A DNA stretch of 64,000 nucleotides from Dendrobium chrysotoxum (taxonomy: Eukaryota > Streptophyta > Magnoliopsida > Asparagales > Orchidaceae), in NCBI GenBank assembly GCA_019925795.1, contig CM034306.1:49656758-49720757 (forward strand), given 5' to 3'. Every line of letters begins with the position of its first letter. The stretch's first letter is position 1. The position numbers were made by a program, and so were the translations under genes. The notes beneath the pieces are model-generated. The model saw nothing but the letters and a program-made list of their open reading frames with translations, searched no databases and was not told the origin of the DNA. Shown here piece by piece: positions 13,380-23,200 of the stretch.

Positions 13380-14217
13380 TGTTACACCCCCTACCCATGG
13401 GTGTAGGCTATCTTGGGAGAGGACAATAAGAGGTCTATAGAAGGATATTGTTCTTTGTAGGTGATTGTATAGCCTATACTCGTGTATAAAGTTGAAAAGG
13501 AAGACTTCTATAAGTTTGTGTACAATACACTTTCTATTCTATCTCAATAAGAATTTTGAAAAAGAATGTGTCCACAACACAGTCTAAGAGAAAAGCACAA
13601 CAGGGAGCTAAAGTATACAAATACAAGTCGGTACACGCCCTCTTACAAAGAGTTGAATTAACTTTTTGTTATTATGCAACAACAGAAGAGTGGCTAACTT
13701 AGATTGAAGAATAATCAATTAAAGTTGTAGTAGAAATAATATATTATAACTAATCTGGTAAAAACTTTGTTGTGTGATACAATAGAGCAACAATCTCCAC
13801 GTATCAAATTAATATGGTATGACACCTTCAAGCGGTCATAAGAAGTTGTAATGTATATCATTAGAGAGGAGGAAAGTTTCTTGAAGTCATGGATTGATGT
13901 ATAACTCCTATATTTTCCAATGAACTTTAATAAAGTATATTGGATGATGTGTGAGATCTCCCTGCTTGCAAAGGCCATGATATTGTATGACTTTGACCCC
14001 TCTTGCACTCTAGCACAAACCTTACAAGTAATGATTAATTTATTTGCAAAGGCCATGATATTGTATGATGAAGAAATGCCCACGAGGAGAGGCAACAACA
14101 ATGAAATGCTACTTCACGCGAAGCATGCAAAGTGAAGTAGCAACAAAGGAAAGGCCGCAGGTAGAAGCACAACAATGAAGAAATGGAGAAGTTGAAAAGC
14201 AAACCCTAGATGGCTAT
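13380..14217. other. Non-coding stretch with a 25-bp direct repeat
   Basis: No gene recognised. The sequence TTGCAAAGGCCATGATATTG followed by TATGA occurs at 13966 and again at 14043, a period of 77 bases, indicating a small local duplication. The 128-codon minus-strand frame over it has no recognisable domain and crosses the repeat, so I treat it as chance. Confidence 0.5.
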
Positions 14218-14659
14218 CATCACTACAGGAAAATCGCTTATTACCAACGAAATTTCCAGCGGACTCTTTTCAAGCGGATTTTCTGGCGACTTTCCGACGG
14301 ATAAAGATGAAATATTTCCAACCTATTTTTAGCAAGATTTTCCGACGGCTTTTCGGCGGATTTTTTCCGACAGTTTTTCCGGCGGAATTTAATAATTCGT
14401 AATTTCATTAATTAATAATTTCGTAGCCTAATTTAATTAATTATTAATTTAAGAACTTTAAATAATTAAAATTTACTTGTTAAAGTAATAATTAGTTTAA
14501 TTATTTATCAATAACTTATTTTAACTTATTATTTTATTAACAAATTTAACAATATATTATGAATAACTTATTTTAATTATTTATTATTTTTATTTTTTTT
14601 AAATATTTTCTGGACTTAGTTTATTTAAATATATAATAGTTCAGCATTAACCATACTAT

Positions 14660-14735
14660 GCATCACACCAGAGTGGTTGACGGGCTGAAATCAAATAATA
14701 GATCCTGGGTTCAATTCTCCGCGCAGGCGCGGGTA
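14660..14735 (+). other. tRNA-like (SINE-head-like) sequence inside the CACTA element
   Basis: The stretch has a CCAGAGTGGTTGACGGGCTG block (14668) resembling a pol III A box and, about 38 bases on, GGGTTCAATTC (14707-14717) resembling a B box. The order and spacing fit a tRNA- or SINE-derived fragment. I cannot fold an intact cloverleaf or acceptor stem, so it is not called a tRNA gene. A GC-rich, GGGCAGC-repeating block follows to about 14840. Confidence 0.35.
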
Positions 14736-14929
14736 GGCCGGGGCAGCTGGGCAGCATTCTCGGGCATGCTCGCGGGGGCAGCGGGGTAGCTAGGCAGTAG
14801 GCAGCAGGCTGGGGCAGCCGGATAGGCCCCGGGCAGCTGAGCTGATTTTTTGTAAATTAAATTTTTTTGTTATTTCGGAGGCCTTTTTCCGCCGGGCCGC
14901 CACCGGAAATTTTGCCAGCCAAAATTTCC

Positions 14930-16074
14930 AACAACAACAACAACAACAACATCAAGCCTTTATCCCACTACGTGGGGTCGGCTACATGAATCCTTTTTCT
15001 CCATTGTGTCCTATTAAAAGTCAAATTCTCGTTTAAATCTAATAAAGAAAGATCCTTTCTAATATTTTCTAACCAAGTCTTTTTAGGTCTACCTCTACCT
15101 TTCTTAACATAAGTCAAATCTAAGACCTATACTTTCCTAACCGGGTCATCGGGAGGCCGCTGTTTTACGTGACCAAACCATCTAAGGCGACTCTCTCTAA
15201 TCTTATCTTCCACTGGAGCTACTCCAACCTTTTCACGAATATGCTCATTTCGTATCCTATCTCTAAGGGTAAAGCCACTCATCCACCTGAGCATCCTCAT
15301 CTCTGCAACACTTAACTTAGAATTATGCTTCTCTTTTAATGGCCAACATTCAACACCATAAAGCATTGCAGGTCTCACCACCATCTTATAGAATTTTCCC
15401 TTAAGTTTGAGGGGTACTTTTCTATCACACAATAAGCCCGATGCATTCCTCCACTTCAACCATCCAACTTGGATTCTGCTGATAATATCCCCATCTATAT
15501 CACCATCACTCAGAACAATAGATCCAAGATATCTAAAACGTGTACTCTTATTAATGACTTGATCGGCCAAAGTCACAATGCCCTCACTAGGTCTATTATT
15601 ACTAAAATTACACTCCATATATTTCGTTTTAGATCTACTCAAGCGAAAACCTTTAGACTCTAAGGTTGACCTCCACAATTCTAGTTTACCTTCAACTCCC
15701 TCTCTAGTCTTATCAACAAGAAGAATATCATCAGCAAAAAGCATACACCAAGGTACATCCTCTTGCAAATGTCTAGTGAGAACATCGATGACTAAAGCAA
15801 AAAGATATGGGCTTAAGGCTGATCCTTGGTGTAATCCAACCGAAATAGGAAAATACTTGGTCAAACCACCTTGTGTTTGAACACAAGTAATAGCTCCTGC
15901 ATACATATCTTTAATGATTTGAATATAAGCGTTATTAACTTCTTTCTTTTCAAGAACTCTCCATAGCACTTCTCTTGGAACTTTATCATATGCTTTTTCT
16001 AAATCAATAAATATCATATGTAAATCCTCCTTATTCTCTCTATATTTCTCCATTAAACCTCTTAATAAATGTAT
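14930..16074 (-). mobile_element. RTE-type LINE, 5'-truncated, nested in CACTA
   Basis: Minus-strand insertion with its 3' (CAA)n tail at 14930-14950 and a 5' truncation near 16074. The flanks share CAAAATTT (14919-14928 region and 16076-16084), a plausible target duplication. It carries an open reverse-transcriptase frame (15127-16053). It must have arrived after the CACTA element because it splits it. Confidence 0.85.
15127..16053 (-). CDS. RTE LINE reverse transcriptase, C-terminal part
   Basis: A 308-codon frame encoding the C-terminal half of a LINE reverse transcriptase, which copies its own RNA at a nicked target. Visible motifs are D-L-E-K-A-Y-D-x-V-P-R near residue 17, G-L-H-Q-G-S-A-L-S-P near 73, the catalytic F-A-D-D box near 106, and the thumb region R-Y-L-G-S-I near 174. 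The tail has an L-R-W-F-G-H-V motif typical of RTE proteins. The endonuclease and RT N-terminus are missing because the insertion is 5'-truncated, so it cannot be autonomous. The apparent start is just the first Met after truncation. It is the best-preserved of the RTE copies here, so probably the youngest. Confidence 0.85.
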   Translation of the reverse strand: MEKYRENKEDLHMIFIDLEKAYDKVPREVLWRVLEKKEVNNAYIQIIKDMYAGAITCVQTQGGLTKYFPISVGLHQGSALSPYLFALVIDVLTRHLQEDVPWCMLFADDILLVDKTREGVEGKLELWRSTLESKGFRLSRSKTKYMECNFSNNRPSEGIVTLADQVINKSTRFRYLGSIVLSDGDIDGDIISRIQVGWLKWRNASGLLCDRKVPLKLKGKFYKMVVRPAMLYGVECWPLKEKHNSKLSVAEMRMLRWMSGFTLRDRIRNEHIREKVGVAPVEDKIRESRLRWFGHVKQRPPDDPVRKV

Positions 16075-16259
16075 GGCAAAATTTTCGCCGGAAAATTTTT
16101 AGTGCGATTTTTGTTTGCCTGAAAAAAATTTCCGACGCTCGTTTTATCGTCGAAATTTTTTCTGCCGTAAATCCGCTGGAAAACTTTCAAATCCGTCGAA
16201 AACTTAATAATTTTCCGCTGGAAATTTCGTCGATAATGAGTGTTTTTCCTGTAATGCAT

Positions 16260-17128
16260 TTAAATTAGAAATTAATTTAATTTAGTTTAATTTATATAAT
16301 ATAGAACATTACTAATTAATTAGATAATTAATGATATAATAAAAAATTAAATTTATATTTAAAATACCAAAATAATTAGCATTACAATTAATAATGAAAT
16401 AACTAGTTATATAAAATAATAATTAAATAATTAAGTAGAAGTAATTAAATAATTACTATTGTAATTAACAATATGTATGTGAAATAATAATTAATTAGAA
16501 GTAATAGAAATACTTAAATAATTAACTATATAATTAATAGCATACTTAGTAATAAAAAATAATTTAAGTAGTACTTAAATAATTATTTAAATTAGTTAAC
16601 CATTAAACTAGCCTCTAAATATATTATTTATAATTATAATTTATTGATATTTATTAAAACGAAAATTAATAAGTAATTATTATTTCATATAGCAATTCAA
16701 TTTGAAACATAAAATAAATTCAAACTTTTAATAAACCGACCACTTTAAATCTTGAATCACGTTGCTAAACAATTTTATAGGATTTAATAATTTTCTTGGC
16801 AAACCATTATTAAAATTTAACATACTTAAAATTTACTAATTCTAAATTTATAGAATTTACTAAATCCTATTAAAATTAAGGCTTCATTTGCGACAACTTT
16901 CTTATTGTTTGCTTGCACAAAAATTTTAAGTACAAAAAATTTACTTTAAAAAATAATAAAAAAAAATTGTGTCAAAAATCTTACTTGTTGCAAGTTTGGT
17001 ATCAGATTTGTGCTGGGATTTAAGGTAAATCCAGCCAAATAATTTTTGGAGGTCATCTAAATCTGATGCCTATGTAAAACCGATATTTACGAATTTACAA
17101 ATTTACAGCATAAATACACATAAATCCG
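16260..17128. other. AT-rich intergenic
   Basis: Very AT-rich with many TAATTAATTA runs and no coding potential seen. Confidence 0.6.
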
Positions 17129-17136
17129 GGATTTAC

Positions 17137-17794
17137 TAGGGGTGTCAATTTTTGACACGACCTGAAACCCGACCTGGACCTGACCCGGAAAAATCTGGAT
17201 TTGGGTCAACCCGTTTGTGAAAACGGTCGGGTTCGGGTTGACCCGAAAACCCGCGGGTCAACCCACCTCCCCCGTTTGTCGGCCTGTCACGTCGCTGTCT
17301 GCAGTCTACAACTGCCGCATCATGCATCCGCTCCGTCGCATCGCGTCACTCTATCGTGTCGTCGTCTCGATCAAGCGTCCGCGGTCAAGCATCCACTCCG
17401 TGCCTCCGTCGCGTCGCATCCGCTCCGTCTGCAGTCCGTCGCACCAGCAGGCCGCTCCATAGGCAGGCGTCTGCTCCATCGCACCGGCCTCATGGACTCG
17501 AACCCGTATTTGGAGTCTCCACCTTTGCCAGGCGCCATCGCGCTCAAAGCAAATCGGCATTCACCTGCTGCCTCGCCATTCGCCCGACGCCCATGACGCG
17601 CTCAGCCAAGTCGCCATTTATGGGTTTGTGGGTCGGGTCGGGTCGGGTCAACCCGGCAACCCATGCGGGTCAAGTCCGGGTTAAAAATTCTGACTCATTT
17701 AACTAAATGGGTCGGGTTCGAGTCAACCCGTTTATGCCCGGGTCTAGTCGAGTTCGACCCGAACTCGACCTGAGGACCCGAATTGACACCCCTA
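17137..17794. mobile_element. hAT-type non-autonomous element, GC-rich
   Basis: The termini are perfect 14-bp inverted repeats, TAGGGGTGTCAATT and its complement. They are flanked by identical 8-bp duplications GGATTTAC (17129-17136 and 17795-17802), the hAT signature. Subterminal sequence is rich in GGGTCGGGT / ACCCG motifs in both orientations. The 658-bp interior is much more GC-rich than its surroundings, with many CATCCGCTCCGTCGC-like repeats, and has no transposase. Open frames up to 131 codons on both strands reflect the GC content. Confidence 0.9.
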
Positions 17795-17865
17795 GGATTT
17801 ACTAAATCCCATCGTTCGACGAGTTTAATGGGATTTGGCAGAAGAAGCGTGCGAAAGAAAGAAAG

Positions 17866-18135
17866 ATGGCTACCTTGGTAACGAGCAAGTGCAAGCTCAC
17901 ATCATCGTTGTTACTTCCGATCCTACAACGAACGATGAGGAGGTGCGGTTTTAGATATGATAGGAAGGAAAGTCATCGAAGTAAGAAGTCATTAAGCGAA
18001 TCGTTCAGAACTACCTCTCACGCAAAGTTGGCGAAGTCGAATGGCAACAAACAGCCGGAGAAGAGGAAAATAAAACTTGCGACTAAGGAAGGCGATGACG
18101 AACATGCCAGAGACTATACGTATAAATTAATTTAG
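17866..18135 (+). CDS. Hypothetical 89-aa basic peptide or gene fragment
   Basis: An open frame of 89 codons with less AT bias than its neighbours. The product is rich in Lys, Arg and Ser, with a short hydrophobic patch near residues 11-21 and a basic/acidic tail. I recognise no family. It begins 63 bases after the hAT element's target duplication and ends in AT-rich DNA. The contrast in composition suggests a remnant or first exon of a gene rather than random sequence, but it could be chance. No promoter or splice evidence is convincing. Confidence 0.25.
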   Translation: MATLVTSKCKLTSSLLLPILQRTMRRCGFRYDRKESHRSKKSLSESFRTTSHAKLAKSNGNKQPEKRKIKLATKEGDDEHARDYTYKLI

Positions 18136-18659
18136 TTTAAACAGGCTAATTAAAATTAATTAAGAATATAACATAATTAATTAATAATTAAATTAATTGA
18201 TAATTAATTAAAATTCTAATTGTCTTATTTATAATAATTAGTTAGTAATGATAATTAAAATTAATAATTAATAATTAATTCATAAATAATTAAAAATATA
18301 ATCAAAATAAAAATTAATTAGCTATCTCATAATTAAATTATTTTCTAATTAAATTATTTTTATAATTATAAATTATTTTACAGTAATTAAAATTTTGATT
18401 AATAAGTAATTTGTATTTAAATACTAATTAAATTTAAAACATAAATTAAATTTAAATTTTTAATAAACTAATAGTCTTAAATCATAGATTACATTGTAGT
18501 CTATCGATCTCTAGATCATTATTACTCTATCATAATATCATGTGCTCTTTTTGTATGTTGTAGTTTCTATTGTATGAGCTAATGTTGGATTTATTTTATG
18601 TTATGGAGTTATCTTGAATTTATAACAAGTTTATTGATGTAATTCAATGCTATTTCTGT
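18136..18659. other. AT-rich intergenic
   Basis: TAATTA-rich, no feature seen. Confidence 0.6.
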
Positions 18660-18670
18660 ATATTTAACTC

Positions 18671-19842
18671 TCTACAACAACAACATTAAGCCTTTATCTC
18701 ACTATGTGGGGTCGGCTACATGAATCCTTTTTCTCCATTGTGCCCTATTAAAAGTTAAATTCTCATTTAAATCTAATAAAGAAAGATCATTTCTAATATT
18801 TTATAATAAAGTCTTTTTAGGCCTACCTCTACCTTTCTTAACATAAGTATATCTACTTTTCTAACCGGATCATCGGAAGGTCGTTGTTTTATATGACCAA
18901 ATCATCTAAGGTGACGTTCCATAATCTTATCTTCCACTAGAGCTACTCCAATCTTTTCATGTAAAAGCTCATTTCGTATCATGTCTCTAAGAGTAAAGCC
19001 ACTCATCCACATGAGCATCCTTATCTCTGCAACACTTAACTTAATATTATGCTTCTCTTTTAATGGCCAACATTTTGCACCATAAAGCATTGCAGGTCTA
19101 ACCACAATCTTATAGAATTTTCCCTTAAGCTTGAAGGGGAGTTTTCTATCACACAACAAGCCTGATGTATTCCTCCACTTCAACATTTCAACTTGAATTC
19201 TACTAATAATATCCCCATCTATTTCACCATTACTCTAAACAATAGACCCAAGATATCTAAAATATGTACTCTTATTACTGACTTGATCACCCAAAGTCAC
19301 AATTCCCCCACAAGAACTATTATTACTAAAATCATGCTCTATATATTCAGTTTTAGACCTACTCAAACGAAATCCTTTAAACTCTTAAGCTTGACCTCCA
19401 TAATTCAAGTTTACCTTCAACTCCCTTCCTAGTCTTTTCAACAAGAAGAATATCATCAGCAAAAAGCATACACCAAGGTACAATCTCTTACAAATGTCTA
19501 GTGAAACCATCCATGACTAAAGCAAAAAAGATATGGGCTTAAGGCTGATCCTTGATGTAATCCAACTAAAATAGAAAAAATACTTGATCAAACCACCTTG
19601 TGTCTGAACACAAGTAACAACTCCTGCATACTTATCCTTAATGACTTGAATATAAGCATTATTAACCCATTTCTTTTCTAGAACTCTCCATAGCACTTCC
19701 CTTAGAACTTTATCACATGCTTTCTCTAAATCAATAAATATCATATGTAGATCCTCTTTATTCTCTCTATACTTCTTTATAAAATCTCTCAATAAATATA
19801 TAATTTCTATAGTAGACTTTTCCGACATGAATCCAAATTGAA
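18671..19842 (-). mobile_element. RTE-type LINE, 5'-truncated, decayed
   Basis: Second minus-strand RTE copy, closely related to the one at 14930 but with more changes: the frame is broken into pieces (about 18902-19186 and 19517-19828). The 3' CAACAACAACA tail is at 18673. Flanks ATATTTAACTC (18660-18670) and ATATCTAACTG (19843-19853) match at 9 of 11 positions and probably are the target duplication. It lies about 440 bases upstream of the beta'-COP start codon. Confidence 0.8.
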
Positions 19843-19853
19843 ATATCTAACTG

Positions 19854-20285
19854 CCATAAATTTTAAAATATATTGTTAAATAATTTCTTAGAATTTAAAA
19901 AGATTTAATATATATCATATCAAATAATTTTCAGAATTGACTAACCTCAAAATTTAATAAATCCAAATTTATATGATTTACTAAATTACACTATAGTTAA
20001 ATTCAATTCAATACAAAACAGCCCTAAAGATCACCATTTACGAGTAATCCAATTGCATCTCAACAGTACCATCCTCATTTTCCTATTTCAGTACAGAGGT
20101 CCCGACTTCCCCATCGAAGCCCACGCCTCCTGAATCTCCTCGATTTCTTTTCTAGGAGAATTCGCGTATCCCAGCTACCCCTTGTCCGCTTTCCAGATCC
20201 ACGAACTCGATTTGCAGTGTTTAACTGATCGTTCCTTACCCACTCGCTTGCCGTCTCCGCGTCTTCGCTTTGCAGCCGGAAAACA
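19854..20285 (+). promoter_or_regulatory. Upstream region and 5' UTR of beta'-COP
   Basis: Between the RTE insertion and the ATG the composition changes from AT-rich to pyrimidine-rich (about 20060-20285), as expected for a plant 5' leader. No convincing TATA box can be pinned, and the transcription start is not visible. The RTE copy leaves little room for a proximal promoter of more than about 400 bases. Confidence 0.4.
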
Positions 20286-20288
20286 TGG
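20286..20288 (+). CDS. COPB2: beta'-COP coding exon 1 (start codon only)
   Basis: The coding part of the first exon is just ATG, followed at once by a GTAGGT donor. Chosen because the next exon supplies P-L-R-L-E-I-K, the conserved residues 2-8 of plant beta'-COP, in frame. Confidence 0.85.
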
Positions 20289-23200
20289 TAGGTTTTGTCG
20301 ATTTCTTTTCCACTCCGATCTCATTCTTCATGTCGGTAGACATCAGATCTAGACCAAATTGCGTTTGGTTTAGAGGAAGCATCACAGTTGTTTTTGCACT
20401 GTGTCATCTGATCTAATCTACTGCATTTTGAGCTTTCATTTCCTTTGATGAGATCTGGGTGGGATTAGTTTAGAGATCTATATATTTTCAGTGGGAGTTG
20501 ACTGTGGGCTTTTTTTTTTCTACTGTTTCTTTCTGCTTCGGTACGGTGGCGATGATTGCAGCCTCTCAGGCTAGAAATCAAGGTACGCCTTATTGCCCTG
20601 CTATTATAAAGATCTATTGTTATTTTTGATTTCAGTGTTTTAGTTTGTTTTGTTTTGAGTTTGCCTATGTGAATTTGTTGATCAGAGAAAATTTGCACAA
20701 AGGTCAGAAAGAGTGAAATCAGTGGATCTACACCCGACGGAACCATGGTAAGCTTTTGCTTTTGGTAGAGAGAGCTGCCTTTGCTAAATCCTAGCACTAT
20801 CATTCTTAAGCCATGAATTTATTTCTTTTCCTCAATGAATTGAATTTTCTGACGCAGGATTCTTGCAAGCCTTTACTCCGGCAGTGTATGCATCTGGGAC
20901 TATCAATCACAGGCAAGTATTTCATTATTGTTAGTTTTTCATTATCTCCTCCTGTTTTACATTTATCTTGCATGTGAAATTACATTATTTTTTTTCTGTG
21001 AGTGGACTATAACTACAGTGGCATTGAAAGTAAGTACAAGTCTTACGTGATGAATCTATAAGAATATCTTGAAGTGTGTTTAAAAGATCCTTTCATCACT
21101 ATGTTGCAGATTTGTTAATTTTGTTAAATAAATTTGATTCGTGAAATTCAAAAGCAACATGCAAAAGTGCTGTGCATTTTATTGATATGCGAAGTTTACC
21201 TTTTTCTTTCAAATTAACATGCTTAGCTTTTTGAAGTTGTTATGATCACATAAGAAGAATATGCACCTAAGATTATTCTTGGCAACTAACTTTGGTTTGG
21301 TGTAAAAAGGCTTATGGGTTTTGTTTCTTTTACCGAGTTAGTGCAGTGCACTATAATTTGTCTTGGTTTTTTGCATAGTGCCCACTCCTCATATGGCATT
21401 GGTTTGGAGACTGCCCTGTTTAGTATTCATTTCTAACAATTCGTACCTAGTGTACTGGCATATTTTGTTGTGGATTTGTATTTTAGAAGCATAAATAATG
21501 AAAATAGATGATGTCCTAGGATAAAATGTAAAAGTTAAAGGTTGAGATATTATTAAGCTTCCATGATAGCTTTTCAATAAGGAAAGTTGAATTTTTAAAT
21601 TTGAATCAAACCTAATATGGGATATAATGACTAGTTTTATTAAAAAGGTTTCCCTAGAAGTTCAACGTGATGCTATAAATAAAATTTCCAAAGTAAGAAG
21701 ATAATGGTGAACTGAGAAAGCATAAAATATTATTAAAGTAAAGAGATGTGCTTTTAATTGATGTAAAAAATGTTCCAATAATATGATTTCTTTGATCTTG
21801 TTAGATGGTTTAAGAGTGAAGATAATAGGGTCATCTTCATTATTAGCCTTATCCCAACTATTGGGGACTGATTGATATTGAGGAAGATTATAGAATCCTA
21901 ATCAAAAGCATTGATATCAAGGAATAATAGAAATGCTCTTTGGAGAAATTATTAATGAATTGGTTCAAGCACGAAATCTATTTGCAAGAAAAAAAGGAAA
22001 AAAAATTCCTAGTTTTACTATATATTTATTAAAAAGGTTAAGGTGCATTAGGTTGGAAGAAGATCCACAAAAGTTAAATCATTAGCTCTATTTAGAATGC
22101 CCAAACTGGATGTTAGCAGACTAGAATTGACACCTACTATAGTAATAGTTATGAGCAGAGGAGGATTAAGAAGGCCAAACCCATATAGTTGGGGTAAGGC
22201 TAAGGCTTGCCAAAATGAATATGGATGGTTTGGTCTTATGAGCTGTTGACTAGCATCAGAAGAAATCCATTTTTACCTCTTTTGAATTCCATTAATAGCT
22301 TCTATTTTGCTTGTTAAAATGTATAGAATGAACCAAAAGTTGGTAGCCTTTGCATTTTCTTTTTGGTGACCTTTATCTTGATATGTGAGCTTTATGAATA
22401 AAGTCATTTCAATGAGGTTTTAAGTCAACTCCCTGTCAAAGTTTCTTTTTTTGTTTGCCTTCAATGAAGGTCTGACTATAAATTTAATTTGCAGTAAATT
22501 TCTATACATAACTTTGCGTTGTTTAGAAGAAAATTTGAGGGTTAAAACTGTACTATAATGCTTTCCATCTGGATTTAAGTTGGACATGGAACTTGAGGTT
22601 TTCAGAACATTTTACTGTAGCAAGATAACTATAATATGCTCAATGAAGAACTTTTCTATCCTTCAAATTTTGATGGTTCTGTTTGTGTGTTTGTGAGTTT
22701 TATGTTGATTTTCCTGTGAAAGTCCATCTCACCTGCTAGCTTTCTATGTTGGAACTTCTAATAAGTTTGCTTGCTCATCCTGAACTGTTGAAAATGAATT
22801 TGAAATTCCACTAGCCATCAATTTTTGGTTCGTAGTTTGCAAGTGATAAACACATTTTTGTGGATAATATAAGATCGGGTATAGATATTGATTTTTATGC
22901 TCAGATGATAGTTCTCCTTGCAAAAATAAACCACTTATCAAGTAGAGTGAGTAGCTGGAACTAACATATAAAGGCATTTGGTTGAGCTGGAGATCATTTA
23001 ATGCATTCAAGCTAAAAACTCCAAGGCTTTATAGTCATATGGTTATCCCTAATCATGAGGCATAATGGAATTAATATTGGGGCATTCTATACCTTTTAAG
23101 TTATAAATTATTCTCCAACACAATTAAAGTTTGTGGCACAGTTGATTTTGTCAGATGCAGCCTCTTCTTATGAGATGTTGATGAGCAATTTTATAACTAC

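Larger units (their letters stand above)
14221..16256. mobile_element. CACTA (En/Spm) non-autonomous element with nested RTE
   Basis: The left terminus is CACTACAGGAAAA and the right terminus is its inverse with one change (TTTTTCCTGTAATG). Both are flanked by the 3-bp target duplication CAT (14218-14220 and 16257-16259), which is diagnostic for CACTA elements. The subterminal regions carry many short motifs of the TTTCCGACGG / AGCGGATTTT type in opposite orientation at the two ends. No transposase frame is present; the only coding sequence belongs to the nested RTE LINE (14930-16074). Confidence 0.9.

Noticed and set aside
13715..14101. 128-codon minus-strand frame
   Set aside because: Covers a 77-bp tandem repeat and has no domain; likely chance.
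17201..17706. Frames of 69-131 codons on both strands
   Set aside because: GC-rich hAT interior makes long frames by chance on both strands.
20465..20803. 112-codon minus-strand frame over the start of the beta'-COP gene
   Set aside because: Antisense shadow of exons 2-3 and their introns.
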